A model generated the notes under the pieces. That model was not told where the DNA came from and did no database searches. It was given only the letters and a program-made list of their open reading frames with translations. From assembly GCA_039583875.1 (NCBI GenBank), contig CM077162.1, forward strand, positions 171,077,220 through 171,141,219: a DNA stretch of 64,000 bases. Direction: 5' to 3'. The DNA comes from Platanthera guangdongensis. Its lineage: Eukaryota; Streptophyta; Magnoliopsida; Asparagales; Orchidaceae. Shown piece after piece: positions 39,639-52,478 of the stretch; the stretch's first letter is position 1, and each line of letters starts with the position of its first letter. The translations under genes were made by a program, and so were the position numbers.

Positions 39639-41935
39639 TATAACACCCCCTATCCGTCGCATAGCATATAGCAGTAGGTCCGGCCGGGGCCCGACGCCAT
39701 ATACCACAGACAGACCGGGTGGTTACGTATGAAAACCATCCAACCAATCTCAACGTCCTACACAGAGCATTCTAGCGGAAGCAGTTTATAAGCGTTGTAA
39801 ACAAGAACCCAGCATCAAGCACGAATGTCCACTAGTACAATTTAGGAATGTTATACAAAATACCCAAAACCGGCCTTAAGGCCTTACAAAGTGTTTCACT
39901 TGAAAATTACATGTTTTACAAACCACGGCACGCAGGCCGGTCATTCATGAATAAAGCAATAAACACTTCTACTTGGGCCTTCGAGGGCCAGCTTCGCAAA
40001 AAGGGCTGCGCTATTGACCGCTTAGTCCAGCTGCACCTGCAAGCAACAAACCACCGCACGGTGGTAAAACAAGGCAACGGTCAGCAATGCTGACCAAATT
40101 ATAACGATCCCGCCCCCAACTCGGGGCGGCGATGCTCCTTCCCTGCATTTTATTAGCATAAGCGAGCAATATATATAACCATAGCCATTTCATCACAGAC
40201 GTTGGCTCGTACGGCCGCACGCCCCGTGCACTCAGGGCACATTCTCGGTGAACCGGTCGATGTCACGTCAATTAAAGCCATTAACATTCCGGACTCACCA
40301 CCGCCACTTAGACGGCCAAACCTATGAGCAATTTGTCTTCATGGCATGGGTCACGTCAATTTAAGCCATTGACCGCCGAAGACTCACATCTATGCCAACG
40401 GCGAGTGCCACGTAACCTTAGGTCTCTCTAACCGAATGACATAAAGCGGGTACGGCTCCATCTAACCCGTGCTCACTTCGCAACGACAATTTAAGCCATT
40501 TGCGCGGGTCAAACTTTCACCGAGTCCCATTCTACCGCAAGTCACATAACTCAGTTATGTTCGAGTTGGCTCTCAGGCCACCAAGCTGGCAAGATCTCGT
40601 ATCCGCCCAGTTTTCCGGGTGCACCTTTGGGTTAGTCCCCAAGGCTCCCCGCTGCAATCTACCGCGTAGAAAACCCGAAAACAACCAATAACACAGAGTC
40701 TTCTCCGGCCTTATGCAATGCAACATCACCGATCCAGACTAACATGTCCGGGTAGGCTTCACACATCATGCTTATGTCCGTTCTCGCATACGGACTCTAA
40801 ACAACGGGGACTTTACATATCTACCCGAAGGAACGCCTCCAACTCTTCGCAAACTCGCGAGAGCGGGCTTCCTATGCTAAGAAAGAGAGCTATTCATGCT
40901 CAAGATGAGGATCGTTACCCTTGAGTTCCTCTTTGGCGCCATCAAAAAGTAATCGGATAGAAATCACCGCACTTGCGTTGCCTCCGTGGATCCGGAGTCG
41001 GCTCGCGATTCGGAGCTCCGAAGCTCCTCCAATGGCGGGATCTAGTTCTTCTTCCTCCAATGGCTCTCCTCTTTCTCCAAGGACTTGGAGAGATGATAAG
41101 GTAAGAAAATGATGGATTTCCAAGTCAACTCACGGGTATATCCTCTCAGGAACAATCCCCAGCCGTTGGATCTCAACCTAAGAAAACGAGCGGCTTTGAT
41201 TCGGGGCTGAAATGCCCAATCTGGGCCGAACACGGCCTGGCACACGCCCGTGTCCAGGGCCGTGTGCCGCATTCGCCGTCAAAATCGAATCTCCTGGAAC
41301 CTCACACGGGTATCAAACACGCCCGTGTTCGAGCTGACACGCCCGTGTTCCAGCTGACACGGCCGTGTAGCCGGCCGTGTACCCCATGATTTTCCCCCAT
41401 TTTCAACCCGAGCACTGCACGGGTTATAGGACACGCCCGTGTCCTTGCCCGTGTCACCTTGACACGCCTGGGCCGCAGGCCGTGTACACGGGACATTTCG
41501 TCGAGGGAAGATCGACGACTCGATGACACGGCCTTGGACACGCCCGTGTCCTAGGCCGTGTGCCTTGTCTCGGCGATCGTCGAGTGAATCTCGACGACTC
41601 CCCGGGACGATCGTCGACACGGGTCGACACGCCCTGCGACACGCCCATGTCGCAGGCCGTGTGCCCATTCTCGATGAATCGTCGAGTATAACTCGACGAC
41701 TTCACGGCTAAGTGTCGACACGGGTCGACACGCCCTGCGACACGCCCGTATCGCAGGCCGTGTGCCCATTCTCGACGAATCATCGAGTATAACTCGACGA
41801 CTTCACGGCTAAGTGTCGACACACGCTTGACACGCCCTGGGACACGCCCGTGTCCCAGGCCGTGTGCCTTCTGCTAGAACCCAAACTGGCCCAAAACGTC
41901 CCCCCCTTCGATATTTTGAGTTTTGGGGTGTTACA
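39639..41935 (-). repeat. Element D 3' LTR
   Basis: About 2.3 kb, nearly identical to 46355-48639. It begins (minus) TGTAACACCCCAAAACTC and contains ggcacacggcctg/gacacgggcgtgtc palindromes in its U3 half. Confidence 0.9.
41228..41866. repeat. CACGCCCGTG-type palindromes in D 3' LTR
   Basis: Repeated gacacgcccgtgtc-type palindromes alternate with ggccgtgt words, tcgacgactc/gagtcgtcga-like inverted words and gtgtcgacacgggtcgacac. The same series is at 47944-48582 in the other LTR. It lies in U3, upstream of where transcription should start. No clear TATA box was found. Confidence 0.85.
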
Positions 41936-41947
41936 ACTCTCCCCCTC

Positions 41948-43455
41948 TTAAAAGAATTTCGCCCACGAAATTACATAAGGAAAGGCATACAAACCAAAAC
42001 TTGTACCTGAGCGGAACAACTTCAGATACTCGTCAAGCATAGTCTGCTCTCGCTCCCAAGAGAGCTCCTCATGACCACAATTGACCCACCGGACCTTGAC
42101 CATCCTGATCTCTTTATTGCGTAGTCGCTTGACCTCCGAGTCCTCAATCCGCACGGGCTTGACCTTTGTCATTAACCCACTATCCACCGGCACTTGATCG
42201 ACCGCGATCATTTGCGTAGGCTCTTGCACCGCCTTCCGAAGCTCCGAAATGTGGAATACATCGTGTAAACCACTTAGATCCACTGAAAGCTTCAACCTAT
42301 AGGCCGCTTCTCCAACTCGCTCCAGAACCTCGAACGGTCCAAGGTACCTCGGTCTTAGATTTTTCAATCGTCGCACCCGTGAGACACCCTTGAACGGCTT
42401 GATCTTTAAGTATACATAATCGCCCACAGCGAACTCCACGTTCCTGTGCTTGGCATTACAGTACTTTGCTTGCCGGTCCTGAGCGTTAAGCAACCTCTCC
42501 CGAATCGTTCTCACCAAAGAAGTAGCATCCTCCACTTCCGATCGCTTATACAACTTTGACTCACCCGTTTCTAACCAAGACAATGGCGTGCGACATTTGC
42601 TACCATATAGGGCCTCGAAGGGCGTCGTCTGAATACTCGCTTGGTAGTTATTGTTGTATGTGAACTCCACCAAATAAAGGTGGTCTTCCCATTGCTTTCC
42701 AAAACCCAAGACACACATGCGGAGCATGTCTTCCATGGTTCTATTAACCCTCTCGGTCTGCCCATCCGTTTGCGGATGGGTGGCTGTGCTGAATTTCAAC
42801 TTTGTTCCCAACATTTGTTGCACCAGCCTCCAATCATTGGACGTGAACCGCCCATCTCGGTCACTCACGATGCTGCGAGGCACACCATGATGCCGTACTA
42901 TGTTATCCACATAAAAACGTTGCTAACTTCTCCACCGGATCATCCTTCCTATGCGGAATAAAATGTGACACCTTCGTTAATCGATCCACGACCACCCAAA
43001 TGGCGTCGTTTCCCCTTTTGCGACCTTGGCAAACCGTGCACAAAGTCCATAGAGATGTCGTCGAATTTCCATTCCGGAATGGGCAAGGACTTAAGAACTC
43101 CTCCCGGCTTTTGGCACTCCGCCTTCACCAAGGCGCAAGTTTGGCACTTCACTACGTAGAGCGCCACATCCTTCTTTAAACCCGGCCACCAAAATAGTTT
43201 CTTCACATCAATGTACAACTTCGTGCTCCCCAGGTGAATCGAGTACTTGGTATGGTATGCCTCGTACAACAACTCCACCCGCAAATTGCCCACACTTGGG
43301 ACGCACAAAAGGATGTCTCTCCAAAGCAATTCGTCCTCCACGACGAATTGGGAATTTGGCCCATTCTGAGCCTCTACCATGAACTGCTTCAGCACTTGAT
43401 TGCTTGTCCATACAAACGATCCCCAACACCTCCAACTCTCGCACCAACCGCTCAT
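41948..43455 (-). pseudogene. pol: Element D integrase with chromodomain-like tail, frameshifted
   Basis: Two frames cover it. In 42949-43455 the zinc region ([30 protein letters not shown]) and the first core Asp ([15 protein letters not shown]) are seen. In 41948-42910 the second Asp ([13 protein letters not shown]) and the Glu ([14 protein letters not shown]) follow, then a [16 protein letters not shown] region and a chromodomain-like end ([19 protein letters not shown]). All DD-E residues are present but a frameshift near 42910-42950 separates them. Chromodomains in this clade are thought to direct integration to heterochromatin. Confidence 0.85.
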
Positions 43456-44640
43456 CTTGCACCGATAGCCAATGGGCTCGAGCTGGGGCTTGGCGACTCA
43501 CCGCGTCAGCAACCGCATTCCCTTTATCAGGCGCGTAGTGGATCTTGAATGTATAGTCTCCCAAGAACTCCATCCATCTACGCTGTCGTATATTCAGATC
43601 CTTCTGATCAATCAGATGCTTCACGCTCTTGTGACCGGCGTAGAGATCCACTTTCACACCGTATACAGTTATGCCTCCATAGCTTCAAGGCAAAACTCAC
43701 GGCCATACACTATTACGCTTCCGTGTTGCAGTAGCGCGCAACCCAAACCGCTGCCCTACGCATCATTAAAAATCTCATTGCCTTCGGTTCCACTTGGCGA
43801 AGTCAGCACAGGCGTCGTAGTCAACCTACATTATAACTCCTCAAAAGCTCGCGCGCACTCCGGCGTCCAAAAGAACTTATGCTCCTTCCTCGTCATAGTA
43901 GTGAGAGGTAACGCTATCCGCGAGAAGTTCTCCACGAAGCGCCTATCGTAGCCGGCAAGCTCCAGCAAACTCCGGACTTCCGCTACCGTAGCAAGCTCAG
44001 GCCACACCCGTATCGCAACAATCTTCACCGGATCCACAGCAATACCCTCTCCACTCACTATATGACCGAGGAACACCACTGAGGATAGCCAAAACTCGCA
44101 CTTCGAGAACTTGGCATACAACTGGTTTCTCCTTAGCGTCTCCAACACCAAATGAAGATGCTTGAAGTGATCTTCCTCACTTTGCGAGTACACCAAAATA
44201 TCGTCGATGAAGACGATCACGAAATGGTCCAACTACTCCCTGAACGTCTTGTTCATCAAATCTATGAACACTGACGGCATATTTGTCAGCCCAAACGGCC
44301 TGACCCTAAACCCGTAGCGCCTGTGTCCTGTACTGAACGTTATCTTAGAGATATCACTCTCCCTTAGCTACTTTAGAGTACGGCGTTGGCCCGACCAACT
44401 GATCACAAAGGTCATCGATCCTTGGGATCGGGTTCTTGTTCTTTGTCGTTACCTTGTTGAGCTCCCGATAATTAATACATAGCCCCAAGCTTCCGTTCTT
44501 CTTCTTACGAAAGAGGGTCGGTGCACTCCAAGGCGAAGGACTTGGATGCACATACCCTTGCTCCAACAACTTTTAGAAGTTGCACTTTCAGCTCCGACAT
44601 ATCCGTAGGCGCTAGCCGACAAGGAGAGCGTGACACAGGC
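43456..44640 (-). pseudogene. pol: Element D reverse transcriptase and RNase H, frame-broken
   Basis: RT pieces are [21 protein letters not shown] with [12 protein letters not shown] (44354-44569) and the catalytic box FIDDILVYS with [19 protein letters not shown] (43831-44232). RNase H and its connection show HKSVKHLIDQKDLNIRQRRW and DKGNAVADAVSR (43440-43657). The pieces are in different frames, with stops and small deletions between them. It has no intact polymerase. Confidence 0.85.
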
Positions 44641-45278
44641 CTTGCACCTGGTACAAGCTCAAACATGTAATCTATCTCCTATCGAGGCGGGGCTCCAGGA
44701 AGATCTCTAGGGAAACACATCAGGGTACTTCGATACCACTGAAATACAATCCAAAGTGGGCTTCGGCTTTGCAACCTCCACTAGTGTAAAGAACAGTTCT
44801 GCTCCGGCACGAACCGCCTTCACCACCTGAAGAGCAAACGCCAACATCTTGCTCGACCTCTTCGAGCCCGTAAAGGTCATCTCACGACTTGCTCCCGGTT
44901 TGACTTCCTTGCTACCGCATCTATATTGGCTTGCTGCTCCGAGAGCCAGTCCATACCAAATATAACGTCGAACTCCTGATTCCCAATCCAAAACTAAGCG
45001 CAACAACGTCTACCCGCGCACAATGAGCACCATTGGGCTATAACGCATCCAATTCGTCTTTTACCATCGAAGGAGGTACTCCGACGCACAATATAATTCC
45101 TAATAAAGGAACGCGAAGCTCCCTAAATGAACGGTGCTCTCGCAGATAAAGAAAGTCATAACAAGGCTTAACACTAGTAGTTCTAAGCTAACATGCACAA
45201 GAGTGACAAGTATTTAAAGCAAAACTATTTTTAAACCATACATGTCGTCACGACGGCGTGCTTCCTCCAGGGCTTTAG
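44641..45278 (-). pseudogene. Element D protease-to-RT linker, degraded
   Basis: In one frame the minus strand gives EFDVIFGMDWLSEQQANID near 44930-44975, typical of the C-terminal end of a gypsy protease. The downstream part (CGSKEVKPGASREMTFTG) is in another frame. The N-terminal catalytic D-T/S-G is not visible, and the stretch from about 45010 to 45230 looks shortened. Confidence 0.55.
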
Positions 45279-46129
45279 GCACTCACGAGCATAATGCCCC
45301 GGCTCGCCACAGTTGAAACATGTGCCCGGGGTCTGACCCGTAGTCGTCCCAGAAGCACCAGAAAGAGCTTGACCGAAGTCCTATGCTTCTTATACCATTT
45401 TCGATATGCCGACTTTGAGGTGTTCGGCACTTTGAATGCCGTTTCCTTTGTACTGACATCCTTGACTGCTCCTGACGTAGGTTTCTTACCCTTCCGAGCA
45501 CCATTCCAACAGTCTCGGGCAAAGTGCCCTTTCTTTCCACAAGTATAACAAGTGTAAGTAGCTTTACTAGTCGATTTCATAACCCCTTTCTCCAGCATTC
45601 TGCCGGATACAGCTCTTATGGGGTTTGTATAGTTCGATACCATGGTTGCTGGCATCGGGAGGGTCTTCCTCAACTCTGCCTCCAATGATCTAGCTGATTC
45701 CACCAAGGCTCGGAATCCCAATAACTTTGGTCCTAGCAATAGGACTCGTAACTCGGCGCGTAGGCCGTTATAGAATCTATCGACTGTAGCTTGCTCATTA
45801 TCCGACTCAAAGCATGGGTAGCGACTTATCATAAGAAATGCTTGCAAATATTCCTCAACTGTGTGCGCTCCCTGCACTAAATGCATATTCAGCTGCTGCC
45901 CCAATGGTCTACCAAAGGTCATCTGCTGCATCGCGCCCACCGGCGTTGAAGCCACAACAGGGGCGCAGGGTTGTACATTTCCTCCTAGCTGTGCACCCGT
46001 CATAGTGAACACTGCTTCTACGATCCTTCTAACGGTTTCATACGAAGGAGGAGGCTCAAACACCTCACCGGGTGCACTATGCTCCTCAGAAACCGGACAT
46101 TCTGGCTGTCCAGCACCGCTTCCGGTCAC
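45279..46129 (-). pseudogene. gag: Element D Gag with two zinc knuckles, C-terminal frameshift
   Basis: The open frame carries a gypsy gag core (QGAHTVEEYLQAFLMISRYP, FYNGLRAELRVLLLGPK) and the knuckle CYTCGKKGHFARDC (about 45507-45548). A second knuckle, CFNCGEPGHYAREC, is encoded at 45279-45320 but in a different frame, showing a frameshift near 45350. The N-terminal part looks shorter than usual for this clade (the retrotransposon gag 'WWE' region is missing), so an internal deletion is likely. Confidence 0.75.
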
Positions 46130-46334
46130 CTATAGTGGTACAAAACACCGTCAAGCGACCAAATAAAATTGCGAACAGCAATTATAGGAACACGCAGGTT
46201 CCTCAAACACGAGTATTTTCATTCCTAAGTGGACATTCATGGGTTCTTTTACCGTTATAACGATGACGCACACAATGTGCTCACCACCCCTTAAAAAGAA
46301 TTCGGCCACGAATTCAGCTTAAGGCCGACCAAAA

Positions 46335-46352
46335 CCAGTAGTCTGATACCAA
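46335..46352 (-). other. Primer-binding site of element D
   Basis: The minus strand reads TTGGTATCAGACTACTGG two bases from the 5' LTR, similar to initiator Met tRNA complements used by chromoviruses. Confidence 0.75.
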
Positions 46353-46354
46353 AT

Positions 46355-48639
46355 TGTAACACCCCCTATCTGTCGCATAGCATATAGCAGTAGGTCCGGC
46401 CGGGGCCCGATGCCATATACCACAGACAGACCGGGTGGTTACGTATAGAAACCATCCAACCAATCTCAACGTCCTACACAGAGCATTCTAGCGGAAGCAG
46501 TTTATAAGCGTTGTAAACAAGAACCTAGCATCAAGCATGAATGTCCACTAGTACAATTTAGGAATGTTATACAAAATACCCAAAACCGGCCTTAAGGCCT
46601 TACAAAGTGTTTCACTTGAAAATTACATGTTTTACAAACCACGGCACGCAGGTCGGTCATTCATGAATAAAGCAGTAAACACTTCTACTTGGGCCTTCGA
46701 GGGCCAGCTTCGCAAAAAGGGCTGCGCTATTGACCGCTTGGTCCAGCTGCACCTGCAAGCAACAAACCACCGCACGGTGGTAAAACAAGGCAACGGTCAG
46801 CAATGCTGACCAAATTATAACGATCCCGCCCCCAACTCGGGGCGGCGATGCTCCTTCCCTGCATTTCATTAGCATAAGCGAGCAATGTATATAACCATAG
46901 CCATTTCATCACAGACGTTGGCTCGTACGGCCGCACGCCCCGTGCACTCAGGGCACATTCTCGGTGAACCGGTCGATGTCACGTCAATTAAAGCCAATAA
47001 CATTCCGGACTCACCACCGCCACTTAGACGGCCAAACCTATGAGCAATTTGTCTTCATGGCATGGGTCACGTCAATTTAAGCCATTGACCGCCGAAGACT
47101 CACATCTATGCCAACGGCGAGTGCCACGTAACCTTAGGTCTCTCTAACCGAACGACATAAAGCGGGTACGGCTCCATCTAACCCGTGCTCACTTCGCAAC
47201 GACAATTTAAGCCATTTGCGCGGGTCAAACTTTCACCGAGTCCCATTCTACCGCAAGTCACATAACTCAGTTATGTTCGAGTTGGCTCTCAGGCCACCAA
47301 GCTGGCAAGATCTCGTATCCGCCCAGTTTTCCGGGTGCACCTTTGGGTTAGTCCCCAAGGCTCCCTGCTGCAATCTACCGCGTAGAAAACCCGAAAACAA
47401 CCAATAGCACGGAGTCTTCTCCGGCCTTATGCAATGCAACATCACCGATCCAGACTAACATGTCCGGGTAGGCTTCACACATCATGCCTATGTCCGTTCT
47501 CGCATACGGACTCTAAACAACGGGGACTTTACATATCTACTCGAAGGAACGCCTCCAACTCTTCGCAAACTCGCGAGAGCGGGCTTCCTATGCTAAGAAA
47601 GAGAGCTATTCATCCTCAAGATGAGGATCGTTACCCTTGAGTTCCTCTTTGGCGCCATCAAAAAGTAATCGGATAAAAATCACCGCACTTGCGTTGCCTC
47701 CGTGGATCCGGAGTCGGCTCGCGATTCGGAGCTCCGAAGCTCCTCCAATGGCGGGATCTAGTTCTTCTTCCTCCAATGGCTCTCCTCTTTCTCCAAGGAC
47801 TTGGAGAGATGATAAGGTAAGAAAATGATGGATTTCCAAGTCAACTCACGGGTATATCCTCTCAGGAACAACCCCCAGCCGTTGGATCTCAACCTAAGAA
47901 AACGAGCGGCTTTGATTCGGGGCTGAAATGCCCAATCTGGGCCGAACACGGCCTGGCACACGCCCGTGTCCAGGGCCGTGTGCCGCATTCGCCGTCAAAA
48001 TCGAATCTCCTGGAACCTCACACGGGTATCGAACACGCCCGTGTTCGAGCTGACACGCCCGTGTTCCAGCTGACACGGCCGTGTAGCCGGCCGTGTACCC
48101 ATGATTTTTCCCCCATTTTCAACCCGAGCACTGCACGGGTTATAGGACACGCCCGTGTCCTTGCCCGTGTCACCTTGACACGCCTGGGCCGCAGGCCGTG
48201 TACACGGGACATTTCGTCGAGGGAAGATTGACGACTCGATGACACGGCCTTGGACACGCCCGTGTCCTAGGCCGTGTGCCTTGTCTCGACGATCGTCGAG
48301 TGAATCTCGACGACTCCCCGGGACGATCGTCGACACAGGTCGACACGCCCGTGTCGCAGGCCGTGTGCCCATTCTCGACGAATCGTCGAGTGTAACTCGA
48401 CGACTTCACGGCTAAGTGTCGACACGGGTCGACACGCCCTGCGACACGCCCGTGTCGCAGGCCGTGTGCCCATTCTCGATGAATCGTCGAGTATAACTCG
48501 ACGACTTCGCGGCTAAGTGTCGACACACGCTTGACACGCCCTGGGACACGCCCGTGTCCCAGGCCGTGTGCCTTCTGCCAGAACCCAAACTGGCCCAAAA
48601 CGTCCCCCCCTTCGCTATTTTGAGTTTTGGGGTGTTACA
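46355..48639 (-). repeat. Element D 5' LTR
   Basis: A 2285-bp LTR nearly identical to 39639-41935, with the same palindrome series at 47944-48582. One repeat subunit near 48335-48360 is shorter than in the 3' LTR. Confidence 0.9.
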
Positions 48640-49499
48640 CTCTACCCCCAGGTAGGAGACTAGGCCAGTTGCTCTCCAAAACAGCTGTGCGAACAAGCTC
48701 CGGATATTCTAAGAAGTCATCTAGTCACCGAGGGGTGGGGGATAAATAGAGCTCCCCGCCCTTCCCCCAGTATTTGACCATATCTCTTTAAATTGCGTAG
48801 GACCCCGTGGGTACGAGGAGAGACACTTGAAATCCCTGCAAGGATCTCGCGTTAGCTCTACTTCTTGGACACCAGCTTGATGAGCCATTGGATTCCTTGC
48901 ACCGCCTTCCTTAGAGACCAGGAATACATCGCGACCTCGCAACTTTCCACAGAAAGTTACCAGGCCGCTAGTCTCCCACGTACCTAGCTCGAACGGCCAA
49001 TTTTGGTAGTGGAGGGCTTGCTTCTTCCAATCGCCGCATCCGTGACACCCTATGCGGTGGGACCTTCCTGCCGAAGTATACATTCGGGGTCCTGTTTGTC
49101 GACTTCTTCTTCGTCCTAGTCTCCTTAACCATTTAGTACCTTGCTGCGGAGCAAGTAGCCTTAGGCTGCCTTGATCCGATGGTTTTACCAAGGAGTGGGA
49201 GCATTCCACTTCCCGCTTCAACAATTTTGACTCGCCCGTATTATCAATGCTAATTCTTGGATATCAATAGGGCCTCGTTCAAAGAGTGGACCATCTTAGA
49301 GTTTTTTGCATCTATGCTCTTGTTATTTTTATGCGAACTTACTATCTTTTACATTTGCTTTATCAAGTGGATTCTCTGGTGCTCTGTGCTTATTCGGTAT
49401 CCACGCGCATTGAAGTTTTTATGATCTTGTCGGGTATTGTACTTTGGAAAAGTAAGAATTAGTTGAAATTCCAGCGAGATGGTGTTGCAATTTCTTTAA

Positions 49500-50420
49500 G
49501 ACAGTGATCGCACATCTTACTCAGACTCGATTTCTAAACTATTTTGTATGGATAATTGATACAATGATCCTGCAATTATGGCGTCATTCCCCTTTGGACC
49601 TTGGAATGCACCATGCAAAAGTCCATAAGAATGTGTCGAATTTCCACTCCGGAATAGGCAAGGACTTAAGAGAATCCTCCCGGCTTTTGGCACTCCTTGG
49701 TGTGCCTTACTAAGGCGCAGGTTTGGCACTTCGTACGTTAGCGCCACATCCTTCTTCAAACCCGGCCACCAGTAAATAGCTTCTTGATATCGCGGTACAT
49801 CTTCGTGCTCCCCGGGTGAATCGAGTACTTGGTATGGTGTGCCTCGTCCAACAACTCCACTTCCGTAATATTGCCCACACTTGGGACGCACAAACGCCGT
49901 CTTTCCAAGGTAGCAATCCGTCCTCCACGACGAATGGGAATTTGACCCATCCAGAGCCTCTATCATGAACTGCTTCATATGAGCTTCCATTGCCTATCCA
50001 AAGCTGCCGAATGCGATCAGCCAGGTCCATATTGACTTCAGTCCAATTCAGACACTGCTTCCCAGCATAGATTGTCTATCCTTACACAAACATATCTCCA
50101 ACGCCTCCAGCTCCTGTGCACCACCGCTCATCATGCACTGATAGCCAATTCGCTTGAGCTGGGGCTCGGCGACTCAATGCATCCGCAACCGCATTCCCTT
50201 TGCCAGGCACGTAGTGGTCTACATAAAATTTAGTCCCCCAGGAACTCCATCCACCTTACGCTGCAAGAAGCCGCATATTCAAATCTTTCTGATCTATAGA
50301 TACTTTAGGCTCTTGTAATCGGTGTAGATATCAATCTTCACACCGTACAAATAGTATCTCACAGCTTCAACTCGGTGGCAAAAATCACGGCCGCTAACTC
50401 CAAGTCATGAAGACCGGATA
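49500..50420 (-). pseudogene. Gypsy integrase/RNase H fragment, heavily broken
   Basis: Short matches to D's 42970-43680 are visible, for example gaatttccactccgga, cccggcttttggcactcc, catccttcttcaaacccggccacca and gtgaatcgagtacttggtatggt. Indels every few tens of bases destroy the frame. No functional product. Confidence 0.65.
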
Positions 50421-50544
50421 ATTCCTTTTCTCGTGCACTTTTAGCTGTCTCGAGCCCATAAGCTATTTATTTATTATTTATACTAGTTTGGCTTGTACTA
50501 CCGTGCTGTAGCACGCAACCCGAAACTCACTGCCTGAAGAGCAA

Positions 50545-52458
50545 CGGGAGGCGTTTTGGGCCAAATTTGGAATCTGGCAGGGGGCACACGGCCTGGTCAA
50601 CCGACACGGGCGTTCAACTCCCAAAAGCTCGGCATGCACTCAGGCTCGAGTAGACGATTTGGCTCCTTCCCGTCAAAGAGATCGACGAGTTTGGAGTCGA
50701 CGATCGTCGAGCAGTTCTCTACGAACACGCCCTATAATACACGGCAAGCCCCAAAAAGTCCGGACTTCTGCTAGGGCATGTCGAGCCACTCCCGTATGTC
50801 AACGATCTTCGCCGGGAAGTCGACGAATACCCTTTGGGTCGACGATCATCGAGCAGGGAACGCACTGAGGATAGCCAAGGACACGGGTGTGTCCAAGGCC
50901 GTGTCGGGAACTTGGCATCGACGAACTGTTTCGGTCGACGAAGTGTCGAGACAGTGAACACAAAGCCTGGAGATGCTAGACGTGATCCTCCTCACGGGTT
51001 TGCGAGACACGGGCGTGTCAAATAGGACACGGGCATGTCCAAGACCCGTGTGAGTCTCGGGTTGGTGTTGGTCCTGTGTTGATGGGGATTAGTCACGCCC
51101 GGGAACACGGCATGACCGTGTACTCTAGCTGACACGGGCGTGTCAGGTCGAACTAAACGGGCGTGTTCGGGATATCACTCTCCCGTGTGTTTTTCGAGAC
51201 GCGTCGATAGTACCCAGACTTGACGATGAACTTGAGGTACACCGTCGACCCTGGACTAACGGGCGTGTCGCAGGATCATCAATCCGTGTTCGGTACTTAT
51301 TCTTCCAGTCAGCTTTTTAGCTCCCATTTCAGTTACGGATCGTCAAGCCGTTCGTTTCCTTATTTTAACAAAGGATCCGACGGTTGGTGCGTTTTTCCTA
51401 GGCGAAGAACTCGGGGATATACCCGGGATTGGGACTTTGAAACCCTCATTTCACTTGAGTGGTTCTCTTTCTAAGTCTAGAGAGAGGGGAGAGCAAAGGA
51501 GGAAGAAGAAGCCTAGATTCGGTCACCGGCAGAGCTTGGCGGAGCTCCAGGAAATCGCAGGGAACCGACTTCAGGGATCTATACCACTGAGGAAAGGAGA
51601 TCCATGCGGTGCTTTTCATCCGCTTATATTTCCATGGCACCAAGGAAGAACGCTAGGGTAATGATTCTCTACTTGAAGAGCATGTGAAGCACTCCTTCTC
51701 GACCCCTTGCATAGGGAAGCCTTAAACGCTCTCGCGAGTTTGCGGTCCCAGTTTGAGGCGTTCCTTCGGGTACCGCAATCTATATGGCCGTGCATGCTCC
51801 AACGCCTGTGATGCAAAATGTATTTTTATCCACTGCTTGGTTAGGCTAATAAAGACGCCCGCAGGTCGAAGGAGCATCGCCGCCCCGAATTGGGGGCGGG
51901 ATCGTTATAATTTGGTCAGCAGACTGCTGACCGTTGCCTTGGTTTGCCCACGTTGCGGTGGATTGTGCTTACAGGTGCTGCGAAGAGGGACTCCAAGCGG
52001 ATATAAATCCTTCGGGCTAAAGCCCAAGTTGCTGAGCCGGCCCTCGAAGTCCGTATAATTTTTTTGAGTGTTCGTTCGGGATTTTCACAAATTCATGTAC
52101 AAATGGTCGGCCTAAACAAGCGTGCCGTAAGGTAACATTACATAAAAGACATGTAATTTGAGGAATTGAATAATGCTATAAGGCCATAAGGCCAGTACTT
52201 GTCACCACGTATTTGTACTTCATGGCCTCCTTTTGGCAAGATTATTAGACCCTTGGACATTGGGCCGGATGCTAGTGTTGGGTCGACTCTTTATTATTGC
52301 AACTAATATAATTGCTTCCGCTAGAGTGACTCTGTGTAGGACGTTGGATTGGTTGGATGGTTTCCATTGAGTAACCACTCGGTCAGTCTATAGTATATGA
52401 CATCGGGCCCCGGCCGGACCTACTGATATATGCTATGCGACGGATAGAGGGTGTTATA
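50545..52458 (+). repeat. Gypsy LTR in plus orientation, degenerate and mixed with pol words
   Basis: From ggcgttttgggcca (about 50551) it follows the D LTR in reverse orientation: ggggcacacggcctgg, palindromes, then the gggggcgggatcgttataatttggtcag region (51894-51923) and gggccccggccggacc (52404-52419), ending ggtgttata at 52458. Between 50600 and 51000 words from D's RT region are interspersed. Confidence 0.65.
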
Positions 52459-52460
52459 AT

Positions 52461-52478
52461 TTGGTATCAGACTCCTGG
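52461..52478 (+). other. Primer-binding site after the plus-strand gypsy LTR
   Basis: TTGGTATCAGACTCCTGG follows the LTR end. It corresponds to D's PBS with two differences. Confidence 0.7.

Larger units (their letters stand above)
39639..48639 (-). mobile_element. Element D: Tekay/Del-like Ty3-gypsy chromovirus
   Basis: The LTRs are 39639-41935 (3') and 46355-48639 (5'). The PPT abuts the first (minus strand AAGAGGGGGAGAGT, just right of 41935) and the iMet-type PBS is at 46335-46352. The internal order on the minus strand is gag, protease remnant, RT, RNase H, integrase and a chromodomain-like tail. It is frame-broken in several places. The left end reads tataacacc or, if ctcta is the target copy, taacacc, so the usual TG is lost or altered. 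The right flank also reads like internal sequence of another copy, so the 5' LTR may be shared with fragment E. Confidence 0.85.

Noticed and set aside
41042..41822. Minus-strand ORFs in D's LTR (GTRPAT, HGRV words), repeated at 47758-48696
   Set aside because: They are translations of LTR palindromes and are duplicated because the LTR is. They have no domain, and the same words appear in other frames.
39636..48644. A perfect ctcta target duplication for element D
   Set aside because: Accepting it requires the left LTR to lack its TG, and the right copy also reads as internal sequence of another element. Kept only as a possibility.
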